NCBI RefSeq assembly: GCF_900607235.1
Contig: NZ_LR027853.1
Coordinates: forward strand, 131,428 to 195,427
Origin: Olivibacter jilunii
Lineage (GTDB): Bacteria > Bacteroidota > Bacteroidia > Sphingobacteriales > Sphingobacteriaceae
DNA: 64,000 nt
Reading direction: 5' to 3'
Shown piece by piece: positions 26,635-34,477 of this stretch. The first letter of the stretch is position 1. Every line of letters begins with the position of its first letter. The notes under the pieces are model-generated. The model saw only the letters and a program-made list of their open reading frames with translations, made no database searches and was not told where the DNA came from. Both the position numbers and the translations under genes were made by a program.

Positions 26635-27912
26635 TTAATCCAAAATAAGCGTTTGCATTCTATCAGGGCCTACTGATAAATATTTTATTTTGACACCTAA
26701 TTGTTTTTCCAGATATTGAATATATTCCTTTAATGCTGTAGGGATTTGACCAACCGAAGTGATACCGGTAATATCCTCATTCCACCCTTTTAGGGTTTCA
26801 TAAACAGGTTCAGGTTTTAACGTATTGATGTCATATGGCATGTAATCAATCTTTTCTCCATTATGTATATAGTGCGTACATACATTCACTTCTTCAAATC
26901 CACTTAATACGTCGGCCTTGGTCATCACCAATTCAGTTACACCATTCAGCTGGATCGCGTAGCGTAATGCAGGAAGGTCAATCCAGCCTGTCCGACGGGA
27001 TCTGCCTGTTGTGGCTCCGAATTCATGTCCGATTTGACGCAACTTTTCGCCGGTTTCATTTTCCAATTCCGTAGGGAAGGGGCCACCACCCACCCGCGTG
27101 CAATAGGCTTTGAAAATTCCAATGACCTGACCAATATTTTTTGGCGCAACACCTAGACCGGTGCATGCCCCGGCAGTTGTAGTATTAGAAGACGTAACGA
27201 AAGGATAGGAACCAAAATCAATATCCAATAGTGTCCCTTGAGCTCCTTCTGCCAATACCGTTTTACCATCCTTTAGATAATTATTGACCAATTGATCACT
27301 ATCAACATGAGGAATAGCTTTCAGGTATTCAATAGCCTCAAAGAAAGCTTGTTCTCTTTCGTCAAAGTTGGGAATCTCACCATAATGTGAAAGGATACTT
27401 TTGTGTTTTTCGACGAGCTTTTGGTAGCGTTCTTCAAAATCGGGTAAGGTAGTATCACCCACACGTATGCCATTGCGCCCGGTTTTATCCATGTAAGTTG
27501 GTCCAATCCCTTTTAAGGTGGATCCAATTTTTCCAGCTCCCATTTTACTTTCGGAAGCGGCATCGAGTAATTGATGCGTAGGCAATATAAGGTGTGCCCT
27601 ACGAGCAATCACCAATTTTCCTTCTGCAAGCGGATCGAACCCGCTTTTTTTTAAATTTTCAAGCTCTCTTTTGAGAATAATGGGGTCGATAACGACGCCA
27701 TTACCGATTAGATTTAACGTGTTTTTATTGAATATGCCGGAGGGAATGGTGTTCAGTACGTATTTTTGCCCGTCAAATTCCAGTGTATGTCCGGCATTCG
27801 GTCCGCCTTGAAAACGGGCAATTAAATCATACTGTGGCGTTAGGACGTCCACAATTTTACCCTTACCTTCGTCGCCCCATTGTAGGCCCAAAAGCACATC
27901 GACTTTCATCAT
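26635..27912 (-). CDS. purA: Adenylosuccinate synthetase
   Basis: A 425-residue GTP-dependent enzyme converting IMP and aspartate to adenylosuccinate, the first committed step to AMP. The GTP-binding loop GDEGKGKIVD is at residues 13-22, with GGPNAGHT (about 36-43), GTTGRSRRTGW-like substrate loop ATTGRSRRTGW and the C-terminal VGPDRMQT. Either of two adjacent ATGs could be the start. It heads the purA-pabB unit. A structured element lies between fur and this gene. Confidence 0.97.
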   Translation of the reverse strand: MMKVDVLLGLQWGDEGKGKIVDVLTPQYDLIARFQGGPNAGHTLEFDGQKYVLNTIPSGIFNKNTLNLIGNGVVIDPIILKRELENLKKSGFDPLAEGKLVIARRAHLILPTHQLLDAASESKMGAGKIGSTLKGIGPTYMDKTGRNGIRVGDTTLPDFEERYQKLVEKHKSILSHYGEIPNFDEREQAFFEAIEYLKAIPHVDSDQLVNNYLKDGKTVLAEGAQGTLLDIDFGSYPFVTSSNTTTAGACTGLGVAPKNIGQVIGIFKAYCTRVGGGPFPTELENETGEKLRQIGHEFGATTGRSRRTGWIDLPALRYAIQLNGVTELVMTKADVLSGFEEVNVCTHYIHNGEKIDYMPYDINTLKPEPVYETLKGWNEDITGITSVGQIPTALKEYIQYLEKQLGVKIKYLSVGPDRMQTLILD

Positions 27913-27964
27913 GATTTGTTATTGTATGTCGTTTAATTAATAATTTATAGGAGAAACAAAAAAA

Positions 27965-28067
27965 AGGTGCTCAAAAAGAATGTTATCTTCGAGCTAATAA
28001 AGCGTTTAATTAATAGCTCACTTCTTTGATAACAGACAGCAATTGAAATGCTTCTTTTTGAACACCT
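27965..28067 (-). terminator. Long branched stem-loop between fur and purA
   Basis: The outer arms 27965-27980 and 28052-28067 pair over 16 bases with one mismatch. Inside are the further pairs TGTTATC/GATAACA (27981-27987 with 28028-28034) and GAGCTA/TAGCTC (27991-27996 with 28014-28019). On the minus strand the structure ends in a T-run, so it can act as the fur terminator. The branched interior is unusual for a plain terminator and could be a regulatory leader of purA. Confidence 0.6.
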
Positions 28068-28094
28068 CGAAATATTGTATTATACAGTACATTG

Positions 28095-28595
28095 CTAAAC
28101 TGAAACAACCTCTTTATTTCGGCTTTGGTTTGCTTCGGTTTTAGGGCAGCTTTCGTTACACTCACTGCAAACCCCATATAGATTTAATGAGTGATGCTTG
28201 ATGTCAAACTTTAAAAGCTCTCCCATCATGCTTTGTATCTGATGAATTCTGGGGTCGCAGAATTCAACAACTTTACCGCATTCGATACAGATAATATGAT
28301 CGTGTTGCTTATACCCATATGATTTTTCAAATTGGGCCATATTTTTACCGAATTGGTGTTTCGTCACCAGGTCGCAAGATACCAAAAGCTCCAATGTATT
28401 GTAAACGGTAGCTCTGCTCACTCGGTATTTTTTATTTTTCATGTGGATATACAGGGATTCCACATCAAAATGGTCGTTTCTTGAGTATATCTCTTCCAAG
28501 ATGGCAAAGCGCTCAGGAGTTTTGCGCAAGCTTTTATTTTCGAGGTATGCCTCGAAAATCTTTCTGACCATACTTGTTGTTTCTGCTGTAGACAT
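28095..28595 (-). CDS. Fur family metal-responsive regulator
   Basis: A 166-residue regulator. The winged helix (about 20-85) contains RKTPERFAILEEIYS and SRATVYNTLELL. The dimerisation and metal domain follows with HDHIICIECGKVVEF (metal-binding His residues and one CxxC) and a second pair VCSECNE near the C-terminus, giving a structural zinc site. The call to Fur rather than PerR or Zur cannot be settled. It is a single-gene unit with an exact -7 box upstream. Confidence 0.93.
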   Translation of the reverse strand: MSTAETTSMVRKIFEAYLENKSLRKTPERFAILEEIYSRNDHFDVESLYIHMKNKKYRVSRATVYNTLELLVSCDLVTKHQFGKNMAQFEKSYGYKQHDHIICIECGKVVEFCDPRIHQIQSMMGELLKFDIKHHSLNLYGVCSECNESCPKTEANQSRNKEVVSV

Positions 28596-28614
28596 AATAA
28601 TCCTTAATTATGTA

Positions 28615-28622
28615 CAAACTTA
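28615..28622 (-). promoter_or_regulatory. fur-family gene -7 box
   Basis: The minus strand reads TAAGTTTG, an exact TAnnTTTG match, 19 bases before the ATG. Confidence 0.6.
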
Positions 28623-28719
28623 GCTAAATTGCTTGTTATATGCAAATAACCCAAAAGTATATAAGAACTTCGCGGTTATCCTTGACATTCAGTTTATAAA
28701 GCTAGCATGTGAGCTCGTA

Positions 28720-28769
28720 GCCGGGAGCTATTAGGTGCTTAGTTACCAGGTGTCAGTTGTCGGTCATTT
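28720..28769. repeat. Heptamer array after RelA/SpoT gene
   Basis: Units GCCGGGA, GCTATTA, GGTGCTTA (8 bases), GTTACCA, GGTGTCA, GTTGTCG, GTCATTT. The array lies 12 bases beyond the stop of the minus-strand RelA/SpoT gene. G is fixed at the first position. The GCTATTA unit also occurs after folA (5111-5117). Confidence 0.75.
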
Positions 28770-28781
28770 AACCCATTACCG

Positions 28782-30995
28782 TTATCCCTCTGAATCAAAA
28801 CGTGTAATACCCGTAATGCCTTTAATCTGCTTTAGTTTTTTGATCAAGCTATCTAAGTGCTCCGTATTATTTACATACACCATGATCGATCCTTCAAAAA
28901 TACCTTGATTACTGGTGATTGTAATCGATCGAATGTTGATTTTAAAATCTTGGGAAATAACCGTAGTAATCCGGTTAACCAATCCGACATCATCAATACC
29001 TACAATGCGTAAACCGGTAAGGAACGCTAATTCCTGTTGAGAGGTCCATTTGGCTTTCACGATGCGGTAACCGTAATTGGCCATTAATTTAGACGCGTTG
29101 GGACAATTCGTGCGGTGAATTTTTATACCATCGTTAACCGTTACAAAACCGAATACATCATCTCCCGGAATAGGATTACAGCAAGCCGAAAGTGTATAAT
29201 CGAGTTTCTGAAAATCATCGCCAATCAATAAGGTTTCTTTATCCTTTTTGTCTACTTTTCTAAGTAAGCCGTCAACATGTTGTTCGATTTTAGTACTGGC
29301 TCCGCTTGAAGTATCCACTGACTTTTCAGCCGTTGCAAATTCCTTCAGTTGTTTTAGGTCAATTTCACCTTTAGCTACTTTATAGAACAATTCCTGTGTA
29401 GATGGCAGCTTTAAAAACGAGCTTAATTTATTGAGATTATCGGTGTTATAGGTAATCTTAATCGATTTAAGTTTCCTTTCCAGGATTTCCTTTCCATCTT
29501 CCGCTATGCGCCGCTTTTCTTCTTTTAATGCAGATTTTATTTTTGACTTAGCCTTTGCCGTAACAACAAAATTCAGCCAATCTTCCTTGGGTGTTTGTTT
29601 ATTGGAGGTGATAATCTCCACTTGATCACCATTGGAAAGCTTATGTGAAAGGGGTACCAGTTTATGGTTTACTTTTGCTCCAATACAACTTGCGCCTAAA
29701 TCGGAATGTATTTCAAAAGCAAAGTCGAGAGCGGTAGCGTCTAAAGGAAGCTGAATAAGGGCTCCTTTCGGGGTAAAAATGAATATTTCATCTGAAAAGA
29801 GATTCATTTTGAAGTCATCAACAAAGTCCAAGGCATTGGATTCAGGGTTACTCAAAATATCTCTTACTTTCTGTATCCATTGATCAAGACCACTATCGGA
29901 GTTTGATTCTTTATACTTCCAATGTGCAGCAAAGCCTTTTTCTGCAATTTCATTCATCCGTTTGGTGCGGATCTGTACTTCAACCCATTGACCTTTGGGT
30001 CCCATAACGGTGGTATGCAAAGATTCATAACCGTTTGCTTTAGGTGAAGAGATCCAGTCACGCAATCGATCAGGATTAGGTCTGTATAGATCCGTGACAA
30101 TGGAATAGGCTTTCCAACATTCTGCCTTTTCCATTTCCTGTGTTGTGTCAATAATAACACGGATTGCAAATAAGTCGTATACCTCCTCAAAAGGTATAGA
30201 TTTTTTCCGCATCTTATTCCAAATAGAATGAATGGATTTAGGACGGCCAAAAACACTGGCTCTAATTCCCTGCTCCGTCAATATTTCCTGAATAGGGCCA
30301 ATAAATTCCTGTATATAACGTTCCCGTTCCGCTTTCTTCTCATTTAATTTTCTTGCAATGAACTTGTATGTATCAGGATCTGTATATTTCATGGAAAGAT
30401 CTTCCAGCTCCGATTTAATAGCATACAAACCTAAACGATGGGCAAGAGGTGCATATAGATAGCTTGTTTCAGAAGCGATTTTCAGCTGCTTATCACGGGC
30501 CATGAATTCCATGGTTCGCATATTGTGCAGTCGGTCCGCTAATTTAATTAGAATCACCCGTACATCATCGGCAAGGGTAAGGAGCATCTTCCTGAAATTC
30601 TCTGCCTGTATAGAGCTATTCGGATCAAAGATTCCTGAGATTTTGGTTAAGCCATCAATAATTTTAGCTACTTTTTTGCCGAATTTGTTTTCAATTTCAT
30701 CTAAAGTAATATCGGTATCTTCCACCACGTCGTGTAATAAAGCACAAACGATGGAAGTAGTACCCAGCCCAATCTCCTCAGCCGCAATTTGGGCAACAGC
30801 GATTGGATGGTAAATGTAGGGCTCTCCGGATTTCCTGCGCATATCTTTATGGTTTTCCAAGGCCATATCAAATGCCCTCCGGATCATCTGCTTGTCACCC
30901 TTTTGCAAGGTGGGCTTACAAGCTCGCAATAACGCCCGATACCGTTTTAAGATCTCTTTTTTCTCAGCCTCTAAATCAATCACTAATTCCTTCAT
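28782..30995 (-). CDS. RelA/SpoT bifunctional (p)ppGpp synthetase/hydrolase
   Basis: A 737-residue stringent-response enzyme. The HD hydrolase domain is near residues 45-190, with HDVVEDTD at 88-95. The synthetase domain is about 230-350, with SPKANGYESLHT near 317-327. A TGS domain (about 400-460), a zinc-finger/helical region with CCNPIPGD, and an ACT domain at the C-terminus (about 660-735) follow. Hydrolase and synthetase motifs both look intact, so it is probably bifunctional. An in-frame TTG nine bases upstream (31004) is possible, but ATG 30995 is preferred. Confidence 0.96.
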   Translation of the reverse strand: MKELVIDLEAEKKEILKRYRALLRACKPTLQKGDKQMIRRAFDMALENHKDMRRKSGEPYIYHPIAVAQIAAEEIGLGTTSIVCALLHDVVEDTDITLDEIENKFGKKVAKIIDGLTKISGIFDPNSSIQAENFRKMLLTLADDVRVILIKLADRLHNMRTMEFMARDKQLKIASETSYLYAPLAHRLGLYAIKSELEDLSMKYTDPDTYKFIARKLNEKKAERERYIQEFIGPIQEILTEQGIRASVFGRPKSIHSIWNKMRKKSIPFEEVYDLFAIRVIIDTTQEMEKAECWKAYSIVTDLYRPNPDRLRDWISSPKANGYESLHTTVMGPKGQWVEVQIRTKRMNEIAEKGFAAHWKYKESNSDSGLDQWIQKVRDILSNPESNALDFVDDFKMNLFSDEIFIFTPKGALIQLPLDATALDFAFEIHSDLGASCIGAKVNHKLVPLSHKLSNGDQVEIITSNKQTPKEDWLNFVVTAKAKSKIKSALKEEKRRIAEDGKEILERKLKSIKITYNTDNLNKLSSFLKLPSTQELFYKVAKGEIDLKQLKEFATAEKSVDTSSGASTKIEQHVDGLLRKVDKKDKETLLIGDDFQKLDYTLSACCNPIPGDDVFGFVTVNDGIKIHRTNCPNASKLMANYGYRIVKAKWTSQQELAFLTGLRIVGIDDVGLVNRITTVISQDFKINIRSITITSNQGIFEGSIMVYVNNTEHLDSLIKKLKQIKGITGITRFDSEG

Positions 30996-31044
30996 GGTCC
31001 TCAATTTCGTAAATATCTATTCTATATGCAAAAAATTTATTTCC

Positions 31045-31052
31045 TACCTTTG
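31045..31052 (+). promoter_or_regulatory. Candidate promoter of the DUF4294-gpx-bshB1 unit
   Basis: TACCTTTG matches TAnnTTTG exactly, 91 bases before the DUF4294 ATG. No clear -33 TTTG was found at the usual spacing. Confidence 0.4.
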
Positions 31053-31143
31053 AGATTGTAAATGTCTCGGAAGGTTTAATAAAAATTGTATTAGTCGTCA
31101 ATTTTTATTTAACTTTATTGGAAGTTTAGTAAGAGCTAAATCT

Positions 31144-31782
31144 ATGAAATTTTTACGTTTAATGTTAATTTATTTACTGCTTTTTTTTGGTAGAGAGGGC
31201 TTGGCACAGCAGGTTAATAAAGATAGTTTAGCTAATACTTCTAACAATGCCTCAAATATCACGCCAATTATGTTGCCAACAACCATTGTTGACGGTGAAC
31301 GGATACCTTGGATTTTATTGAGGGAGGTCGTGATTACCGATTATCGGATTTTTAAAACACCGGCAGACAGAGCTCGATATAATCGCTTAAAGTATAATGT
31401 CTTAAAAGTACTTCCGTATGCCAAATTTGCAGAAGACCGTTATGATAAATTACAGCGCGATCTAGCGGTAACGCCCAAAAAAAAGGATCAAAAAAGGCTT
31501 ATCAAAGATTGCGAGAAAGAGATTAAAGCGATGTTTAACCGAGAGATAAAAAACATGTCGGTATCTCAAGGGGAAATATTAATAAAACTTATCAATAGAC
31601 AAACGGGTAATTCCAGCTACGAGCTAGTGAAAGAGCTAAGGGGTGGAGTATCTGCTTTTTTTTATCAGTCTGTGGCGAAAATATTTGGTCATAATTTAAA
31701 GAATACCTATGACCCTGACGAAGACCGCGAAATAGAAACTATTATCCGGAACTACGCCAACAACAATCGTTACTTCTATTAA
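31144..31782 (+). CDS. DUF4294 domain protein
   Basis: A 212-residue exported protein with a signal peptide (1-21, ending GLAQ). The Bacteroidota DUF4294 core follows: VDGERIPWILLREVVI (about 50-65), KVLPYAKFAEDRYDKL and the C-terminal KLINRQTGNSSYELVKELRGGVSAFFYQSVAKIFGHNLKNTYDP. Function is unknown, and it is probably periplasmic or outer-membrane associated. Its stop overlaps the gpx start in TAATG, so the two are translationally coupled. Confidence 0.88.
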   Translation: MKFLRLMLIYLLLFFGREGLAQQVNKDSLANTSNNASNITPIMLPTTIVDGERIPWILLREVVITDYRIFKTPADRARYNRLKYNVLKVLPYAKFAEDRYDKLQRDLAVTPKKKDQKRLIKDCEKEIKAMFNREIKNMSVSQGEILIKLINRQTGNSSYELVKELRGGVSAFFYQSVAKIFGHNLKNTYDPDEDREIETIIRNYANNNRYFY

Positions 31783-32267
31783 TGGATGCTATATACCAAT
31801 TTTGTGCAATGAAGCCTGATGGCTCCGTGGTTGATTTTAACATTTATCAAGGCAAGGTTTTATTAGTCGTAAATACAGCCAGTGCTTGCGGCTTTACGCC
31901 CCAATATCAACAATTGGAAAAGCTTTATGAACGCTATAAAGATCGAGGCTTTGAAATATTGGCCTTTCCTTCGAATGACTTCGGAAGTCAGGAGCGTTTG
32001 AGTGGTATGGCATTGCAGCATTATTGTAGTATTGAGCAAAAGTTAAGTTTTTCAGTTTATGATCGTATCAAAGTGAAGGGCCCTGATGCCCATCCATTGT
32101 ACAAGTTTCTTGGCGATAAATTGTTGAATGGCAGAATCAATAGCAAGCCGCTGTGGAACTTTCATAAATATCTAATCGATAGAGAGGGGCGTGTTGTTGA
32201 CTATTTTTATAGTTTTACGCAGCCCTTATCGAGACGCTTGATTCGGAAAATAGAACGGTTTCTGTAA
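31782..32267 (+). CDS. Glutathione peroxidase family thiol peroxidase
   Basis: A 161-residue thioredoxin-fold peroxidase that should reduce hydroperoxides. The peroxidatic cysteine is C36 in NTASACGFTPQY. The motif usually reading FPCNQFG is FPSNDFG here (62-68): serine replaces the common resolving cysteine and Asp66 stands where the tetrad glutamine normally is. The W-N pair of the tetrad is present (LWNFHKYLI). The ATG overlaps the stop of DUF4294 by one base. Bacillithiol, via bshB1 just downstream, or thioredoxin may supply electrons; this is inference. Confidence 0.9.
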   Translation: MDAIYQFCAMKPDGSVVDFNIYQGKVLLVVNTASACGFTPQYQQLEKLYERYKDRGFEILAFPSNDFGSQERLSGMALQHYCSIEQKLSFSVYDRIKVKGPDAHPLYKFLGDKLLNGRINSKPLWNFHKYLIDREGRVVDYFYSFTQPLSRRLIRKIERFL

Positions 32268-32301
32268 TAAATGCACATTAGGTAATATAAAATAATAACA
32301 C

Positions 32302-33024
32302 GTGAAATTAGATATATTAGTAATTACTGTACATCCCGATGATGCAGAGCTGGGATGTTCGGGTACTATTTTAAAGCATGTTGCACTAGGAAAAAGGGTG
32401 GGTATAGTTGATCTGACGCGAGGCGAATTAGGTACAAGAGGCACCGTTGAGAGCAGAGCGAAGGAAGCTGCGGATTCAAGTATTATACTTGGACTGAGTG
32501 CTAGAGAGAATTTGGGCCTGCGAGATGGTTTTTTCAAAAATGAAGAGTATGAGCAACTTGAACTCATAAAAGCCATTAGAAAATATCAACCTGAGATTAT
32601 CATTGGAAATGCTTTATATGACAGGCACCCTGATCATGGGAGAGCGGGTGAATTAATAACAGATGCTTGCTTTTTATCGGGACTGCGACGAATCGAAACA
32701 AAGGTAGATGAAACCTATCAGGAACCTCATCGTCCGAGGCTTCTATTGCAGCTCATCCAAGATCATTATATTAAGCCGGATATTGTTGTAGATGTGAGTG
32801 ATTATTGGGATCAGAAGATTGAAAGTATTCGTGCTTTCAAATCGCAGTTTTTTAATGAAGATTATGCTGTTGAAGAGCCGCAAACCTATATATCTAATCC
32901 GGACTTCTTAAATATAATCGAAGCTCGGGCTAGAGAATATGGCAAGTATATCGGAGCTAAATACGCCGAGGGCTTTACTTGTAAGAGATTATTAGGCGTA
33001 GATAACCTCTTTAATCTGCGGTAA
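32302..33024 (+). CDS. bshB1: Bacillithiol biosynthesis deacetylase BshB1
   Basis: A 240-residue zinc-dependent LmbE-like deacetylase removing the acetyl group from GlcNAc-malate in bacillithiol synthesis. The zinc motif HPDDAELG is at 11-18, and RHPDHGRAGELI is near 110. TRGELGTRGT near 39-48 is characteristic of BshB1. It begins with GTG (no ATG nearby) 34 bases after gpx, in the same transcription unit. bshA and bshC are not in the window. Confidence 0.93.
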   Translation: MKLDILVITVHPDDAELGCSGTILKHVALGKRVGIVDLTRGELGTRGTVESRAKEAADSSIILGLSARENLGLRDGFFKNEEYEQLELIKAIRKYQPEIIIGNALYDRHPDHGRAGELITDACFLSGLRRIETKVDETYQEPHRPRLLLQLIQDHYIKPDIVVDVSDYWDQKIESIRAFKSQFFNEDYAVEEPQTYISNPDFLNIIEARAREYGKYIGAKYAEGFTCKRLLGVDNLFNLR

Positions 33025-33100
33025 GCTTTATGAATGGAAAAAAGTGAGATGTTAAACACTTTCTTCTTTATTTTGTTATCATATTCTAAAACCTAAAAAT

Positions 33101-34459
33101 ATGTCAAATACGTTCACTAAAATAAAAGAAGCCTTTCGTTTGCTCAAGCATATTGATTTTGATCAGTTATCAAAAATCTCCCAAAAAGTTGACCTCGTTA
33201 AAGTGATGGATGGTTTTTCAAAATTAGATGATAATCAGTTGAAGGGACTTTTGAAAATGATGGACGGCGACGGGAAAAAGAAAGAGCTACCTCCGATTAA
33301 TGGGGATTTTTATGAGCTAAGCGACCGATTAAGTGCAGAAGATCGTGCTTTGCAACTCCGAATACGCCAATTTATGGAACAAGAAGTAAAACCCTTGGTG
33401 AATAAATACTGGTTGCATGACGAGTTCCCATTTGAGCTGATTCCTAAATTTGGCGAACTTGGTTTGGCGGGCATTACTTATAACGGTTATGGTTGTCCGA
33501 ATAAATCATTTTTAATGGAGGGTGTATTGGCCATGGAAATGGCTCGGGTAGATGCTTCCATAGCAACTTTTTTCGGGGTTCAGAGCGGCTTGGCAATGGG
33601 ATCGATTTATTTGTGTGGCTCTGAAGAGCAAAAGCAAGAGTGGTTGCCGCAGATGAATAAAATGCAGAAGATAGGTGCGTTCGGCTTAACAGAGCCGGAA
33701 GTTGGTTCAGGTGCCGCCGGTGGTTTAACGACAACCTGTAAGCGAACGGCGGAGGGATGGGTGTTGAACGGGCAGAAGAAATGGATTGGAAATGCAACTT
33801 TTGCTGATCTTATTGTTATATGGGCGCGCGATTTGGATGATGGCCAGGTGAAGGGCTTTATTTTGAAAAAAGATACACCAGGCTTTTCTGTCGAAAAAAT
33901 AAAAGGGAAAATGGCATTAAGAATTGTCCAAAATGGGCTAATCACTTTAAAGGACTGTGTAATTGAAGAAAAAGACCGTTTACCTCACGCTAATTCTTTT
34001 AAAGATACGGCCAATGTATTGCGTATGACCCGTGCAGGGGTGGCTTGGATGGCGGTTGGATGTGCACGTGGGGCTTATGAGAGCGCGCTCGATTACACCC
34101 GGAAAAGAAAGCAGTTTGGCAAGCCGATAGCTTCTTTTCAATTAATACAAAATCATTTAGTGGAGATGCTTTCTAATTTAACAGCTATGCAAACGCTGGT
34201 TTTTCGCCTTTCTGAGCTACAGGATGCCGGGCAATTAAAGGATGAGCACGCCTCCTTGGCAAAGGTTTTTTGCTCGTTACGAACACGTGACATCGTAGGA
34301 CAGGCCCGAGAAGTGATGGGCGGGAACGGTATCCTTTTGGAGCATGATGTGGCTCGTTTCGTTGCCGATGCTGAAGCGATCTACTCATATGAAGGGACCA
34401 AAGAAATTAACTCCCTTATTGTTGGGAGGGCGATTACCGGAATGAGCGCGTTCGTATAG
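33101..34459 (+). CDS. Acyl-CoA dehydrogenase
   Basis: A 452-residue FAD enzyme that oxidises acyl-CoA to enoyl-CoA. FAD and substrate motifs are FGLTEPEVGSGAAGGLTT (about 193-210), WVLNGQKKWIGNA (about 222-234) and RKRKQFGKPIASFQL (about 334-348). The C-terminal EVMGGNGILLEHDVAR and YSYEGTKEINSLIVGRAITG hold the catalytic glutamate, in the position of glutaryl-CoA dehydrogenases. The first 60 residues are a helical, Lys/Asp-rich extension not usual for the family. Substrate specificity is not resolved. Confidence 0.92.
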   Translation: MSNTFTKIKEAFRLLKHIDFDQLSKISQKVDLVKVMDGFSKLDDNQLKGLLKMMDGDGKKKELPPINGDFYELSDRLSAEDRALQLRIRQFMEQEVKPLVNKYWLHDEFPFELIPKFGELGLAGITYNGYGCPNKSFLMEGVLAMEMARVDASIATFFGVQSGLAMGSIYLCGSEEQKQEWLPQMNKMQKIGAFGLTEPEVGSGAAGGLTTTCKRTAEGWVLNGQKKWIGNATFADLIVIWARDLDDGQVKGFILKKDTPGFSVEKIKGKMALRIVQNGLITLKDCVIEEKDRLPHANSFKDTANVLRMTRAGVAWMAVGCARGAYESALDYTRKRKQFGKPIASFQLIQNHLVEMLSNLTAMQTLVFRLSELQDAGQLKDEHASLAKVFCSLRTRDIVGQAREVMGGNGILLEHDVARFVADAEAIYSYEGTKEINSLIVGRAITGMSAFV

Positions 34460-34477
34460 TGCTTTATTTTTTCATCC

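Noticed and set aside
27965-28067. Known purine riboswitch before purA
   Set aside because: The branched structure ends in a terminator-like T-run, but I could not find the conserved loop sequences of the purine riboswitch; only a new or unspecific structure can be claimed.
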